A model generated the notes under the pieces. The model was given only the letters and a program-made list of their open reading frames with translations. It made no database searches and was not told where the DNA came from. Shown here in pieces: positions 1 to 6,520 of a DNA stretch of 11,534 nucleotides. How positions within the stretch are numbered: the first letter of the stretch is position 1; each line of letters begins with the position of its first letter. The position numbers and the translations under genes were made by a program. Source of the stretch: UBA6770 sp965661115 (GTDB taxonomy: Bacteria; Bacteroidota; Bacteroidia; Flavobacteriales_G; Salibacteraceae); contig CBFICO010000078.1 in the NCBI GenBank assembly GCA_965661115.1, positions 1 to 11,534 on the forward strand, in the 5' to 3' direction.

Positions 1-1134
1 CTGGATTCCAATGTTTGTGGGTCAGTTTTTTTTCTAAAAAGAAGCTTTGCTTTATCATTTCCTTTTAAAGAAATAAGAGCTTTATCCGGTTCAGAAGATC
101 GATTACTTACTCTCGAGATTTCAAAGGAAACTAGATTGAAATATGCACATCACCTAACCTATGTAATTCAAGATCATGAGAAGAGAAGTATGTCAAGTAT
201 AAATCCAAAAACCTGGATAAATCAAAGAGAGGTCTTGATGTCTCAAATTCGGAAGAATAAAAAATTCACTCAAAAAGAGATAAGAACCATCTATAGCTCA
301 TTTATGCAAATGGTCGCAGTAAAACTTGCTGCGAGTGGTCAGCCATTCCATGGATTGATTTGGTACTTGAAATCTGTTGTTGGAGGAGTGCGTAAAGTCA
401 TTTCTATAAATTCTTTACGTTTTGTAAAGTATTTCTTTTTTGGGGCAAATTTTAAAAACGTATTAAAGCATCTGATTCTCATTTTGGGATTACTGTACTC
501 TATAGTAATCTACAATTACGTAATTCCAAATCAAACGAATAGGAATTACCAGACAGATGCGTTAAAGTGTAAAGCGTCAAATTCAAGTTCAACAATTCGG
601 AATATTGTTTACTTAGTTACTGAATCGTTTGATTTCAAATACAGAGGCTACACCTTTTTTGAAAACCCAATTATCTATGCTGTTGATTTATTTCATCCAG
701 GAGTAAGCCAGATTTGCGATACAGAATTTCTTTATGAAAACTCTACCTATGCCTTTTGTGGGCAACAAAGTAAAACTGCTGCAGATATTGCCGAAATACT
801 TGGTATTGATTACCGATATATTGTTTTTAAGAACCATGTTGCTCTAGAATTAAAAGATGGTGAGCGGTGGATTTTTATTGATCCAACCTTAGCGCTGGTT
901 TCAAAAGATAACACTCGTGGTGTCCACAGCTTAATTAAAGAAAATAAGTTAAAAAACCAGACAACAGAACAAAAAGTCGATATAGAACATGTACAGGTTT
1001 TGGAAACAAACTTCCCCTTTTTTCATAAGCTAGAGATGTTTAATAAGGTTAGTTTGTGGAGCTTCTTAGTTGGGTATCCATTGTTTTTATTTTCCTTTTT
1101 TTTAGTGGATAAAAGGAAGTATAGAAAGTACTAG
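1..1134 (+). CDS. Family 2 glycosyltransferase (C-terminal part) fused to a membrane-anchored transglutaminase-like domain; 5' partial
   Basis: The frame is open from base 1 to the TAG at 1132-1134 (377 codons seen), so the true start lies to the left. A TTG at 136 is not needed as a start because coding similarity continues upstream of it. Codons 1-110 resemble the end of a GT2 domain: a hydrophobic GSVFFLKR stretch, an acidic SEDRLL motif in the position of the catalytic ED, and a HEKRSM motif like the H..SIS that ends many GT2 folds. Then come a basic segment, a membrane helix (codons 155-175), a domain with Cys (FCGQQS, codon 253), His (NHVALE, codon 279) and Asp (FIDPT, codon 294) in the order and spacing of the transglutaminase/cysteine-protease triad, a second membrane helix (351-369) and a basic tail. 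The positive charges predict a cytoplasmic GT2 and an extracytoplasmic triad domain. The next gene starts 11 bases on, so they are probably cotranscribed. The family calls come from motif reading; the substrate is unknown. Confidence 0.75.
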   Translation: MDSNVCGSVFFLKRSFALSFPFKEIRALSGSEDRLLTLEISKETRLKYAHHLTYVIQDHEKRSMSSINPKTWINQREVLMSQIRKNKKFTQKEIRTIYSSFMQMVAVKLAASGQPFHGLIWYLKSVVGGVRKVISINSLRFVKYFFFGANFKNVLKHLILILGLLYSIVIYNYVIPNQTNRNYQTDALKCKASNSSSTIRNIVYLVTESFDFKYRGYTFFENPIIYAVDLFHPGVSQICDTEFLYENSTYAFCGQQSKTAADIAEILGIDYRYIVFKNHVALELKDGERWIFIDPTLALVSKDNTRGVHSLIKENKLKNQTTEQKVDIEHVQVLETNFPFFHKLEMFNKVSLWSFLVGYPLFLFSFFLVDKRKYRKY

Positions 1135-1145
1135 ACACAGGGTCT

Positions 1146-2234
1146 ATGCAGATTGAAAAGAATATAGTTGTTCATGTCCTGTACAGTGGTATAGGTGGGC
1201 ATGGAAATGTGTTTGAAAATTTTGTTTTAGCAGATAAAGAACGTGAGTTTGGTTATGGCGCAATCTATTACGGCATAGAACCGGTAAGAAATGTGTACAA
1301 AAAATTTTGCCACAAACACGGAATAAGGTGTTCTTACGTAAAAAAACGATTTAGAATAGACCTTTTTTTTTACCTGAAAGCACTGTTGCGTATTTGGGTA
1401 ATGAAACCAAACGTTTTGTTTTTGCACGGTAGTTCAATGATACTTCCAGCGTTAGTTTATGGGCTATTTACGAAGGTTCAAATTATTGTACGGGAGACAC
1501 AAGCAAATCATCTCAAAACACATATTGATAAATTTTTCCTCAGGGTTTCAATTCGTTTTGCAACAGATTTAGTTTTTCTTACAGAAGAGTATAAATCTCA
1601 AATTTCTAAAGATTATTCCTTGCCGAAAAATAAAGTTTCCCTAATCCCAAATGGGATAAATCTTGATAAATACCTTGTAAATAGAGATTATAAAAAATCG
1701 GTACAAACCATCTCTATGGTGAGTAGATTGGTGCCTATTAAAGACCATTTAACGTTAGTTTCTTCTATGAAATTAATTGAAAATGAATTTCCCGATGTAA
1801 AGTTGCTAATTGCCGGAGCAGGAGTGTCTTTTTCAGTCATTCAGAACAAAATACAAACGCTTAACCTAAAAAATGTAGAGCTTCTTGGTGCTATTTCAGA
1901 AGAAGAAATTATTGAGTTATTAAAAAAATCCGATGTTTATGTTCATCCTACCTTTGGAGAAACAATGAGCACGAGTTTAATGCAAGCAATGGGCAGCGGT
2001 CTTCCAATAATAAGCTCCGATGTAAATGGAGTTAATAATATGATAACTAAAGGGCAAAATGGGTTGTTATGCCCTACAGAAAAAGTTGATGAATTGTATT
2101 TACTTCTAAAAAGGATTATTAAAGATGCCAACTTGCGAGAAACATTAGGTGTTTCTGCTTTAAAAACTGCACAAATCAAATTCTCAAGTGACCAAATGTT
2201 CAAAGCTTATCGCGAATTAATAGTAAAACATTGA
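1146..2234 (+). CDS. Glycosyltransferase family 4 (GT-B fold)
   Basis: This 362-residue protein has the length of a single GT4 enzyme, a retaining cytoplasmic transferase that uses nucleotide-sugar donors. The N-terminal Rossmann half opens with a beta strand and a Gly-rich loop (VLYSGIGGHGN, 11-21). The linker region carries IPNGIN (167-172), and the C-terminal donor half starts at SMVSRLVPIKDH (190-201), followed by LLIAGAG (220-226), LLGAISEEE, and a donor-site signature at 270-300. The usual E-x7-E there reads E272...Q280 (GETMSTSLMQAM), so the second acid is Gln. I recall this as a recurring subfamily variant rather than damage, because the surrounding positions are well kept. It starts with ATG 11 bases after the preceding gene and its TGA overlaps the TTG of the next one (TTGA), so it belongs to the same transcript. 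The sugar and acceptor are not predictable. No signal peptide or membrane helix is evident. Confidence 0.9.
   Translation: MQIEKNIVVHVLYSGIGGHGNVFENFVLADKEREFGYGAIYYGIEPVRNVYKKFCHKHGIRCSYVKKRFRIDLFFYLKALLRIWVMKPNVLFLHGSSMILPALVYGLFTKVQIIVRETQANHLKTHIDKFFLRVSIRFATDLVFLTEEYKSQISKDYSLPKNKVSLIPNGINLDKYLVNRDYKKSVQTISMVSRLVPIKDHLTLVSSMKLIENEFPDVKLLIAGAGVSFSVIQNKIQTLNLKNVELLGAISEEEIIELLKKSDVYVHPTFGETMSTSLMQAMGSGLPIISSDVNGVNNMITKGQNGLLCPTEKVDELYLLLKRIIKDANLRETLGVSALKTAQIKFSSDQMFKAYRELIVKH
1338..1373 (+). repeat. Intragenic A7/T9 inverted repeat in a glycosyltransferase gene
   Basis: GTAAAAAAA (1338-1346) and TTTTTTTAC (1365-1373) are exact reverse complements separated by 18 bases, inside the coding sequence of the single-domain GT4. 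The T tract is nine long (1363-1371). In AT-rich DNA this can occur by chance. It is recorded as a possible slippage site or messenger hairpin. Confidence 0.35.
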
Positions 2235-4492
2235 AAGTCTTATTCGCTCAAAAAATAAATGGCATTTCAGGTTCTGAAAGGTACTTTATTAATATTATAC
2301 CTGAACTACAGAAAAAGGGTGTTGAAGTTGAGTTTTTAAGTTTATACACTGACCTGCAACAGACAAAAGAATTTGAAAGTATTCTGCAATCATTTGATGT
2401 AAAGGTTAGGCAAGTTTCCATTTCAAATTGGAATTTTTTTAAAGCTTTATTCGTAATAAAAGTCATTCTTAAAAGTGGAGGATTTGATATTGTTCATGCT
2501 CACCTCATTCATGCAGATGTGGTTCTAGCCATTGTTAAGTGTTTTCTGCTAAAGTTTAAACTTATTAGTACGAAGCACGGTTATGATGAACGATTCATAA
2601 AAAGACATGGCTTATTTGCCCATAAAAGATTGTATAATCTGTATTTCTGGCTATCGCTGTGGGCCGAAAGATATATTGATAAATCGTTCACCGTATCTCA
2701 CGGACTATCAAAACTATACTTTGAGCTTGGTATTACAAAGTATTACCCAAAGGTGATTTGGCATGGTATCTCTCCACCAGAATACATAGAGCCACCAATA
2801 ACCAAAGAGGTTGAACCGTATATTTTAGTTCTTGGACGCCTGGAAGATTTTAAAGGTCATGACCTTCTTTTTGAGGCTTTTTCTCAGATTTCGGATAAGC
2901 ACAAAAAATTGCGCTTGGTTATTGCAGGTAGTGGGTCAGCAACGTTTTACTTCAAAGAGTTCGCTAAGAAAAAGAACATTGAAGATAGAGTTGATTTTTT
3001 AGGATTTACCCATGATGTTGATCGACTAATTAGTGGGTGTGAATTTTTGATTTCCCCGTCAAAAGGAGAGGGGTTTGGATTAATTATTATTGAGGCTTTT
3101 TCCCATAAAAAACCTGTTATTGCTTTTGATGTTCCAGCCTTTAATGAAATTATAGAGGATGGAATAAATGGTTTTCTAATACCTCCTTTTAATGTGAATT
3201 TAATGGCTGAAAAAATCGATGAGATGCTCACAAATCCTCAGCTAATGAGCAATATGGGAGAGCATGGATACAGGTCCTTTAGAAACTATTTTTTACTTTC
3301 TGAATGTTCCAAAAACACGCTAGAGTTTTATAATTCAATTATGAGAAAGAAAACCGCTAATCAATCATTAGGTTTACTTACTGTATCACTTCATGGTGGA
3401 GGAGCAGAAAGTGTTACTTATCGTACTGCTTTGGGTTTAGCAAAAAAACGGGAAGTAATCGTTTATCTTCTGAGACCGAAAGTTCAATTTATTATTCCTA
3501 ATTCCATTGAGGTCCGCAGGCTATCTTCGTACATGGGTGAAAACTCTATTCTAAAAAGTTTAAGTGTTTTGACTAAGGCATTTGCCCTTTCAAGAGAAGT
3601 AAAGAAGAAAAACCTGCAGTTTGTACTGTCTTTTTTAAATAGACCGAATTACATAAATGTTATCTCTAAAATGCTGGTAGGAAATCAGAAAGCATTTATC
3701 TCTGAACGTACATATACAGAACTCGAGTTTCCCCACGGGTCTTTTTCTTCCTTTTTCTCGAGAGCCTTAATCAAGTATTTGTATCCCATGGCGGACAAAG
3801 TGCTGGTTAACGCTGAATTATCGGGGAAATCTCTAATTCAAAAATTTAAAGTTCCAAAACAAAACATAAAATTGTTTTATAACCCGCTGGATATTTCAAT
3901 TCCAAAAAACAGAAAGGATTCTTTAGCGTCAAAAAAATTTAAAATTGTCTTTATTGGTCGATTAGATAAGAATAAAAATGTAATGCTATTATTACGTGCG
4001 ATTACAGATCTTAATATCAATTTTGATTTGGAAATTATCGGCACCGGAACCGAGGAGCGTAAATTGAAAGAGTATGTTTTGCAACATGAATTAACTGAAA
4101 AAGTGCAATTCTCAGGATTCGTTTCAAACCCAAAAAAGAACCTTGAGCAAAAGCACCTGCTTGTATTGTGTTCTGAGCACGAAGGGTACCCTAATGTATT
4201 AATTGAAGCGTTGTCTTTTGGGTTAGAAGTGGCTGCTACAGATTGCAAGTCGGGTCCTAGAGAGATTTTAGACCCTTTGGGTAGCCCAGTACCTTGTGTG
4301 AATTCAGGGTATGAAAAAACGGAGTTAGGTTATTTGTATGCGCTTAACGATGTGAAAGCGCTACAGGAGGTAATACTTTGTGCAAATGAGGAAAGAAGAG
4401 ATGTTAGTCAGTCAAAGTTGATAAATCACTTAATATCAAGACATGCTGTATCTAATTCCCTTAAAAGCGTTGAGGAGCTCCTCGAAATTTAA
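2231..4492 (+). CDS. Tandem two-domain family 4 glycosyltransferase
   Basis: At 753 residues this is twice the usual GT4 length and contains two full GT-B enzymes in one frame. Domain 1 (about 1-368) opens with KVLFAQKINGISGSERY, has HAHLIHAD (89-96), STKHG, IWHGI (176-180), LGRLEDFKGHD (201-211), and an intact E-x7-E (E280, E288). Domain 2 (about 378-753) opens with GLLTVSLHGGGAE, has SERTYTE (491-497), LFYNPLD (548-554), IGRLDKNKN (575-583), an intact E-x7-E (E651, E659) and TDCKSGPREIL (670-680), a sequence typical of GalNAc-transferase-like GT4 proteins. It could add two sugars in succession to a lipid-linked glycan; this is inference. The TTG start is chosen because the first beta strand begins immediately and no in-frame ATG lies near; it overlaps the preceding stop by 4 bases. 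An in-frame ATG at 3341 (Met371) sits exactly at the junction and could be a second start. The 3' end overlaps the convergent membrane gene by 32 bases. Confidence 0.88.
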   Translation: MKVLFAQKINGISGSERYFINIIPELQKKGVEVEFLSLYTDLQQTKEFESILQSFDVKVRQVSISNWNFFKALFVIKVILKSGGFDIVHAHLIHADVVLAIVKCFLLKFKLISTKHGYDERFIKRHGLFAHKRLYNLYFWLSLWAERYIDKSFTVSHGLSKLYFELGITKYYPKVIWHGISPPEYIEPPITKEVEPYILVLGRLEDFKGHDLLFEAFSQISDKHKKLRLVIAGSGSATFYFKEFAKKKNIEDRVDFLGFTHDVDRLISGCEFLISPSKGEGFGLIIIEAFSHKKPVIAFDVPAFNEIIEDGINGFLIPPFNVNLMAEKIDEMLTNPQLMSNMGEHGYRSFRNYFLLSECSKNTLEFYNSIMRKKTANQSLGLLTVSLHGGGAESVTYRTALGLAKKREVIVYLLRPKVQFIIPNSIEVRRLSSYMGENSILKSLSVLTKAFALSREVKKKNLQFVLSFLNRPNYINVISKMLVGNQKAFISERTYTELEFPHGSFSSFFSRALIKYLYPMADKVLVNAELSGKSLIQKFKVPKQNIKLFYNPLDISIPKNRKDSLASKKFKIVFIGRLDKNKNVMLLLRAITDLNINFDLEIIGTGTEERKLKEYVLQHELTEKVQFSGFVSNPKKNLEQKHLLVLCSEHEGYPNVLIEALSFGLEVAATDCKSGPREILDPLGSPVPCVNSGYEKTELGYLYALNDVKALQEVILCANEERRDVSQSKLINHLISRHAVSNSLKSVEELLEI

Positions 4493-5840
4493 GGGAAGGC
4501 TTTTGATAGGATTTCTTATTACTCCATTCTTTGTAATCACTTACCAACAGAATAAGTACACTGAAATAGAAAGGCAAACAAGGAATTTTATATCGTGCTA
4601 AAGCTCCAAAGTTGTAACTTGAAAATCCAACAATAAACGCGAAGATTAAAGTAAATACCAATGACATAATTAGAAAGCTATCATTGGAAAAATAGCGTAT
4701 AAGTGAGCCAATTCTGAGCTTAAAGACAACATACAGTGTGAAGAATGTTAACACTAAACTTTCTAGGCTTGATAACGCCATTACCACATTTTTAATCTCC
4801 CATGGAAAGGGTCTAAAAAAAGTGACCACTAGGGAGGGAATTATTTGTTCTATTAATCCGCCAAAGGTTCGGTCAAAATCACCTAGCGTATAACCAGAAC
4901 GTGTTCCTTCCTTATCTACCTCTGAGTAGTGGTTAGTTTGATAAGTAACTGCTTGATTAAATAACTTATCAGTAGTGAAACGCTCGTCAATTGATTGAAA
5001 GGCAAAGTATGAGAATATGCTGGTAAAAGAAACTATCAGTAAAATCACGGGAAATATTACTACTCTAAGCACTGAACTTTTAATTTTCTTGTTATAGGAA
5101 AAGAAAAGCCAGAAAAGTGTAGCCGGTACCAATGCAAGTAGAACGTAACTTTTAATGGTGTAAATGAAGTAAACTGAGATTGCGAGTGAAATAAAATATT
5201 TCACGGATTTACTTCCCCTAAAAAACAACAAGTCAAAGCAATAAATTGCAATCCCTAAAAAACCTAAGACCAGTGAATCCTTCATTATTCCCGCTCCCCA
5301 AAAGACCACAGAGGGTATTAGGAAATGAGCTATAGCCAGCGCTAATTTTTGTTTTGGGTATCTATAAATAAATACGCTATACAGCTTCCATTGACCAAAA
5401 AATGCAAAACAGGAAAAAAGTATAGTTGTAGAAAAGAATCCACCTCCTGCTATAGCAGAGAGAAACCCAGCGATTTTTATTACAGCAAAGGTGTCGTTTC
5501 CTCTGTAGTAGTTAACTAAAAAGTGATTATATAAGTAATCCTCAGCTCTTACGTAATCAGTTAAATTGAATATTAGTTTCAATCCATAGATGGGCGTATC
5601 CAACAGAATACCTCCTAGTATTTTAGCGCTTTCGAAATAAGTGAAAGTATCACCATAGCCATAATAGAACATATAGATAAGCCCGAAGGAAATCCCACCA
5701 AAAACCTTAACAGCAAGCCCAATCCTCAGGTAGAGATATTCATCTCCTTGTCTGTTAGACGTATAAAAATACACCCCCAACATAATCACTGTAAAATATA
5801 CAGCCGCTAAGCCAAATTCGTATATCAGATTTAAATCCAA
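4461..5840 (-). CDS. Polytopic membrane protein, probable polysaccharide polymerase-like or GT-C type enzyme
   Basis: This is a 459-residue, very hydrophobic protein with about ten to twelve predicted membrane helices (for example 11-27, 41-60, 121-148, 190-207, 214-229, 231-248, 259-281, 356-374, 389-407, 421-434) and one large loop around 282-331. No family name is secure. Visible motifs are YGYGDTFTYF (60-69) in the first large extracytoplasmic loop, FWGAGIMKDS (180-189), FRPFPWE (342-348) and NFGALARYKIP (410-420). I associate PFPWE followed by NFG..xRY+.P with uncharacterised membrane proteins in polysaccharide loci. That, and the glycosyltransferases facing it, suggest a Wzy-like polymerase or GT-C transferase, but this is inference. 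The start is TTG at 5840: the frame is closed just upstream by TAG, and the next Met (residue 20) lies inside the first helix. A TAnnTTTG box on this strand (5896-5903) lies about 55 bases upstream. The 3' end overlaps the convergent glycosyltransferase gene. Confidence 0.75.
   Translation of the reverse strand: MDLNLIYEFGLAAVYFTVIMLGVYFYTSNRQGDEYLYLRIGLAVKVFGGISFGLIYMFYYGYGDTFTYFESAKILGGILLDTPIYGLKLIFNLTDYVRAEDYLYNHFLVNYYRGNDTFAVIKIAGFLSAIAGGGFFSTTILFSCFAFFGQWKLYSVFIYRYPKQKLALAIAHFLIPSVVFWGAGIMKDSLVLGFLGIAIYCFDLLFFRGSKSVKYFISLAISVYFIYTIKSYVLLALVPATLFWLFFSYNKKIKSSVLRVVIFPVILLIVSFTSIFSYFAFQSIDERFTTDKLFNQAVTYQTNHYSEVDKEGTRSGYTLGDFDRTFGGLIEQIIPSLVVTFFRPFPWEIKNVVMALSSLESLVLTFFTLYVVFKLRIGSLIRYFSNDSFLIMSLVFTLIFAFIVGFSSYNFGALARYKIPCLPFYFSVLILLVSDYKEWSNKKSYQKPSLKFRGAPQRF
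4472..4483. repeat. Perfect 12-bp palindrome inside a convergent gene overlap
   Basis: GAGGAGCTCCTC is fully self-complementary and lies inside the 32-bp stretch shared by the last codons of the tandem glycosyltransferase and the membrane protein gene. As RNA it could form a 4-bp stem with an AGCT loop on either strand. A short TTTT follows on the minus-strand side only. It may take part in bidirectional termination, but the stem is short and no proper U-tract follows on the plus strand. Confidence 0.35.
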
Positions 5841-5870
5841 AATTCTCTAAACCACTCCTTTTTTCAAGTG

Positions 5871-5898
5871 TAACTTTACAATGATATTACCTTTACAA
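5871..5898 (+). repeat. Imperfect 11-bp direct repeat, 17-bp period, overlapping the inverted repeat
   Basis: TAACTTTACAA (5871-5881) and TACCTTTACAA (5888-5898) differ at one base in eleven. The second copy overlaps the left arm and centre of the 20-bp inverted repeat, so the gap holds three related half-sites, two in one orientation and one inverted. Such an arrangement is common for transcription factor sites, but an AT-rich background makes chance similarity possible. Confidence 0.4.
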
Positions 5899-5905
5899 AG
5901 GTAAT
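5886..5905. promoter_or_regulatory. Perfect 20-bp inverted repeat in a divergent intergenic gap (candidate operator)
   Basis: Two 9-base arms, ATTACCTTT and AAAGGTAAT, flank a central AC without mismatch. The site lies in the 86-bp gap between the minus-strand membrane protein gene and the plus-strand TPR gene, about 46 bases from the former's start and 22 from the latter's. The right arm contains a minus-strand promoter-like box, so a bound dimer would block that promoter. A hairpin in the TPR gene leader is the alternative, but a 2-base centre makes a poor loop. The function is inferred from symmetry and position only. Confidence 0.55.
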
Positions 5906-5922
5906 CTTGTGATTAAATCAAA
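5896..5922 (-). promoter_or_regulatory. Candidate Bacteroidota-type promoter for the membrane protein gene
   Basis: Read on the minus strand, TACCTTTG (5903 down to 5896) matches the -7 consensus TAnnTTTG exactly, and TTTG (5922 down to 5919) could be the -33 element. The 15-base spacing is shorter than the usual 17-23, so the -33 assignment is weak. Transcription would begin near 5890 and give a leader of about 50 bases. The leader holds AAGGAG at 5860-5855, about 14 bases from the TTG start, which is too far for a convincing ribosome binding site. Confidence 0.4.
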
Positions 5923-5926
5923 ATGA

Positions 5927-6520
5927 ATGAACAAGCACGCTAAAAAAGCAGAAGAATTTTATAAAAAGAAGGACTATCGCACAGCGGTTGATTTTTATAC
6001 CAAAGCAATTGAAGAGGACGACTCCACAGCGGACTTGTTTGCCGAAAGGGCCATGTCTTTTTACCATTTAAAAGAGTTGGATAATTGCATTGAAGATATG
6101 AATGCAGCACAACAACTTGAGCCCAACAATCCATATCGTTATTCGTCAAGGGCATTTGTAAAAAACCAAAATGGAGATGTTGATGGTGCAATTGATGACT
6201 ACCAAAAAGCTGTGCACCTTGATCCAGAAGATGCCATCGCGTACAACAATCTAGGGTTGGTGCTCGAGGCAAAAGGCTACATGGAGCAAGCTAAACAGTC
6301 CTTCGATAAATCTGACAAATTAATAGGTCGAGAAACGCGGCAATCTTCAACTAATCTTGAGACAAAAGAGACTAAAGAAGATACTACAGCGGAAGAAATT
6401 GATAACCCCAACTCCAATTTCCTTTTATTTGATGCCATAAAGAGTTTGGGTGACAAAACCTATAGACGAGAGTTTTTTGATTTTGTAAAAAACGGATTTA
6501 AAGTAAAAGATAAAAAGTGA
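5927..6520 (+). CDS. TPR-repeat protein
   Basis: This 197-residue protein, probably cytoplasmic, has three to four tetratricopeptide repeats: about 5-32 (AEEFYKKKDYRTAVDFYTKAI), 36-66, 70-100 and 104-134. The last two have the clear pattern of small and aromatic residues ending in LDP (YNNLGLVLEAKGYMEQAKQSF). A charged, Thr/Glu-rich linker (about 135-160) leads to a short C-terminal module with LLFDAIKSLG and FFDFVKNGFK (166-192), which I recognise as a tail found on similar Bacteroidota TPR proteins. There is no signal peptide or membrane helix. TPRs usually bind partner proteins; no enzymatic residues are visible. The ATG at 5927 is preferred over an out-of-frame ATG at 5923 that stops after six codons. 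The stop overlaps the following nuclease gene (GTGA), which suggests a shared transcript and coupled translation and perhaps a functional link. Its biological role is unknown. Confidence 0.85.
   Translation: MNKHAKKAEEFYKKKDYRTAVDFYTKAIEEDDSTADLFAERAMSFYHLKELDNCIEDMNAAQQLEPNNPYRYSSRAFVKNQNGDVDGAIDDYQKAVHLDPEDAIAYNNLGLVLEAKGYMEQAKQSFDKSDKLIGRETRQSSTNLETKETKEDTTAEEIDNPNSNFLLFDAIKSLGDKTYRREFFDFVKNGFKVKDKK

Noticed and set aside
136..138. TTG as the start of the first gene
   Set aside because: The frame stays open to base 1 and the upstream codons fit the GT2-like sequence, so the gene begins outside the window.
3721..3762. Two CTCGAG sites flanking a pyrimidine-rich stretch
   Set aside because: They lie inside the coding region of the second GT4 domain, and chance occurrence is the simplest explanation.
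3877..4248. Minus-strand open frame of 123 codons opposite the tandem glycosyltransferase
   Set aside because: The sense strand carries the conserved second GT4 domain, including the E651/E659 signature; the antisense frame is incidental.
5923..5943. ATG at 5923 as an alternative TPR start or leader peptide
   Set aside because: It is out of frame with the TPR gene and stops after six codons; nothing suggests an attenuator.
5940..6272. Minus-strand open frame of 110 codons opposite the TPR gene
   Set aside because: The sense strand encodes clear TPRs; the antisense product has no recognisable features.
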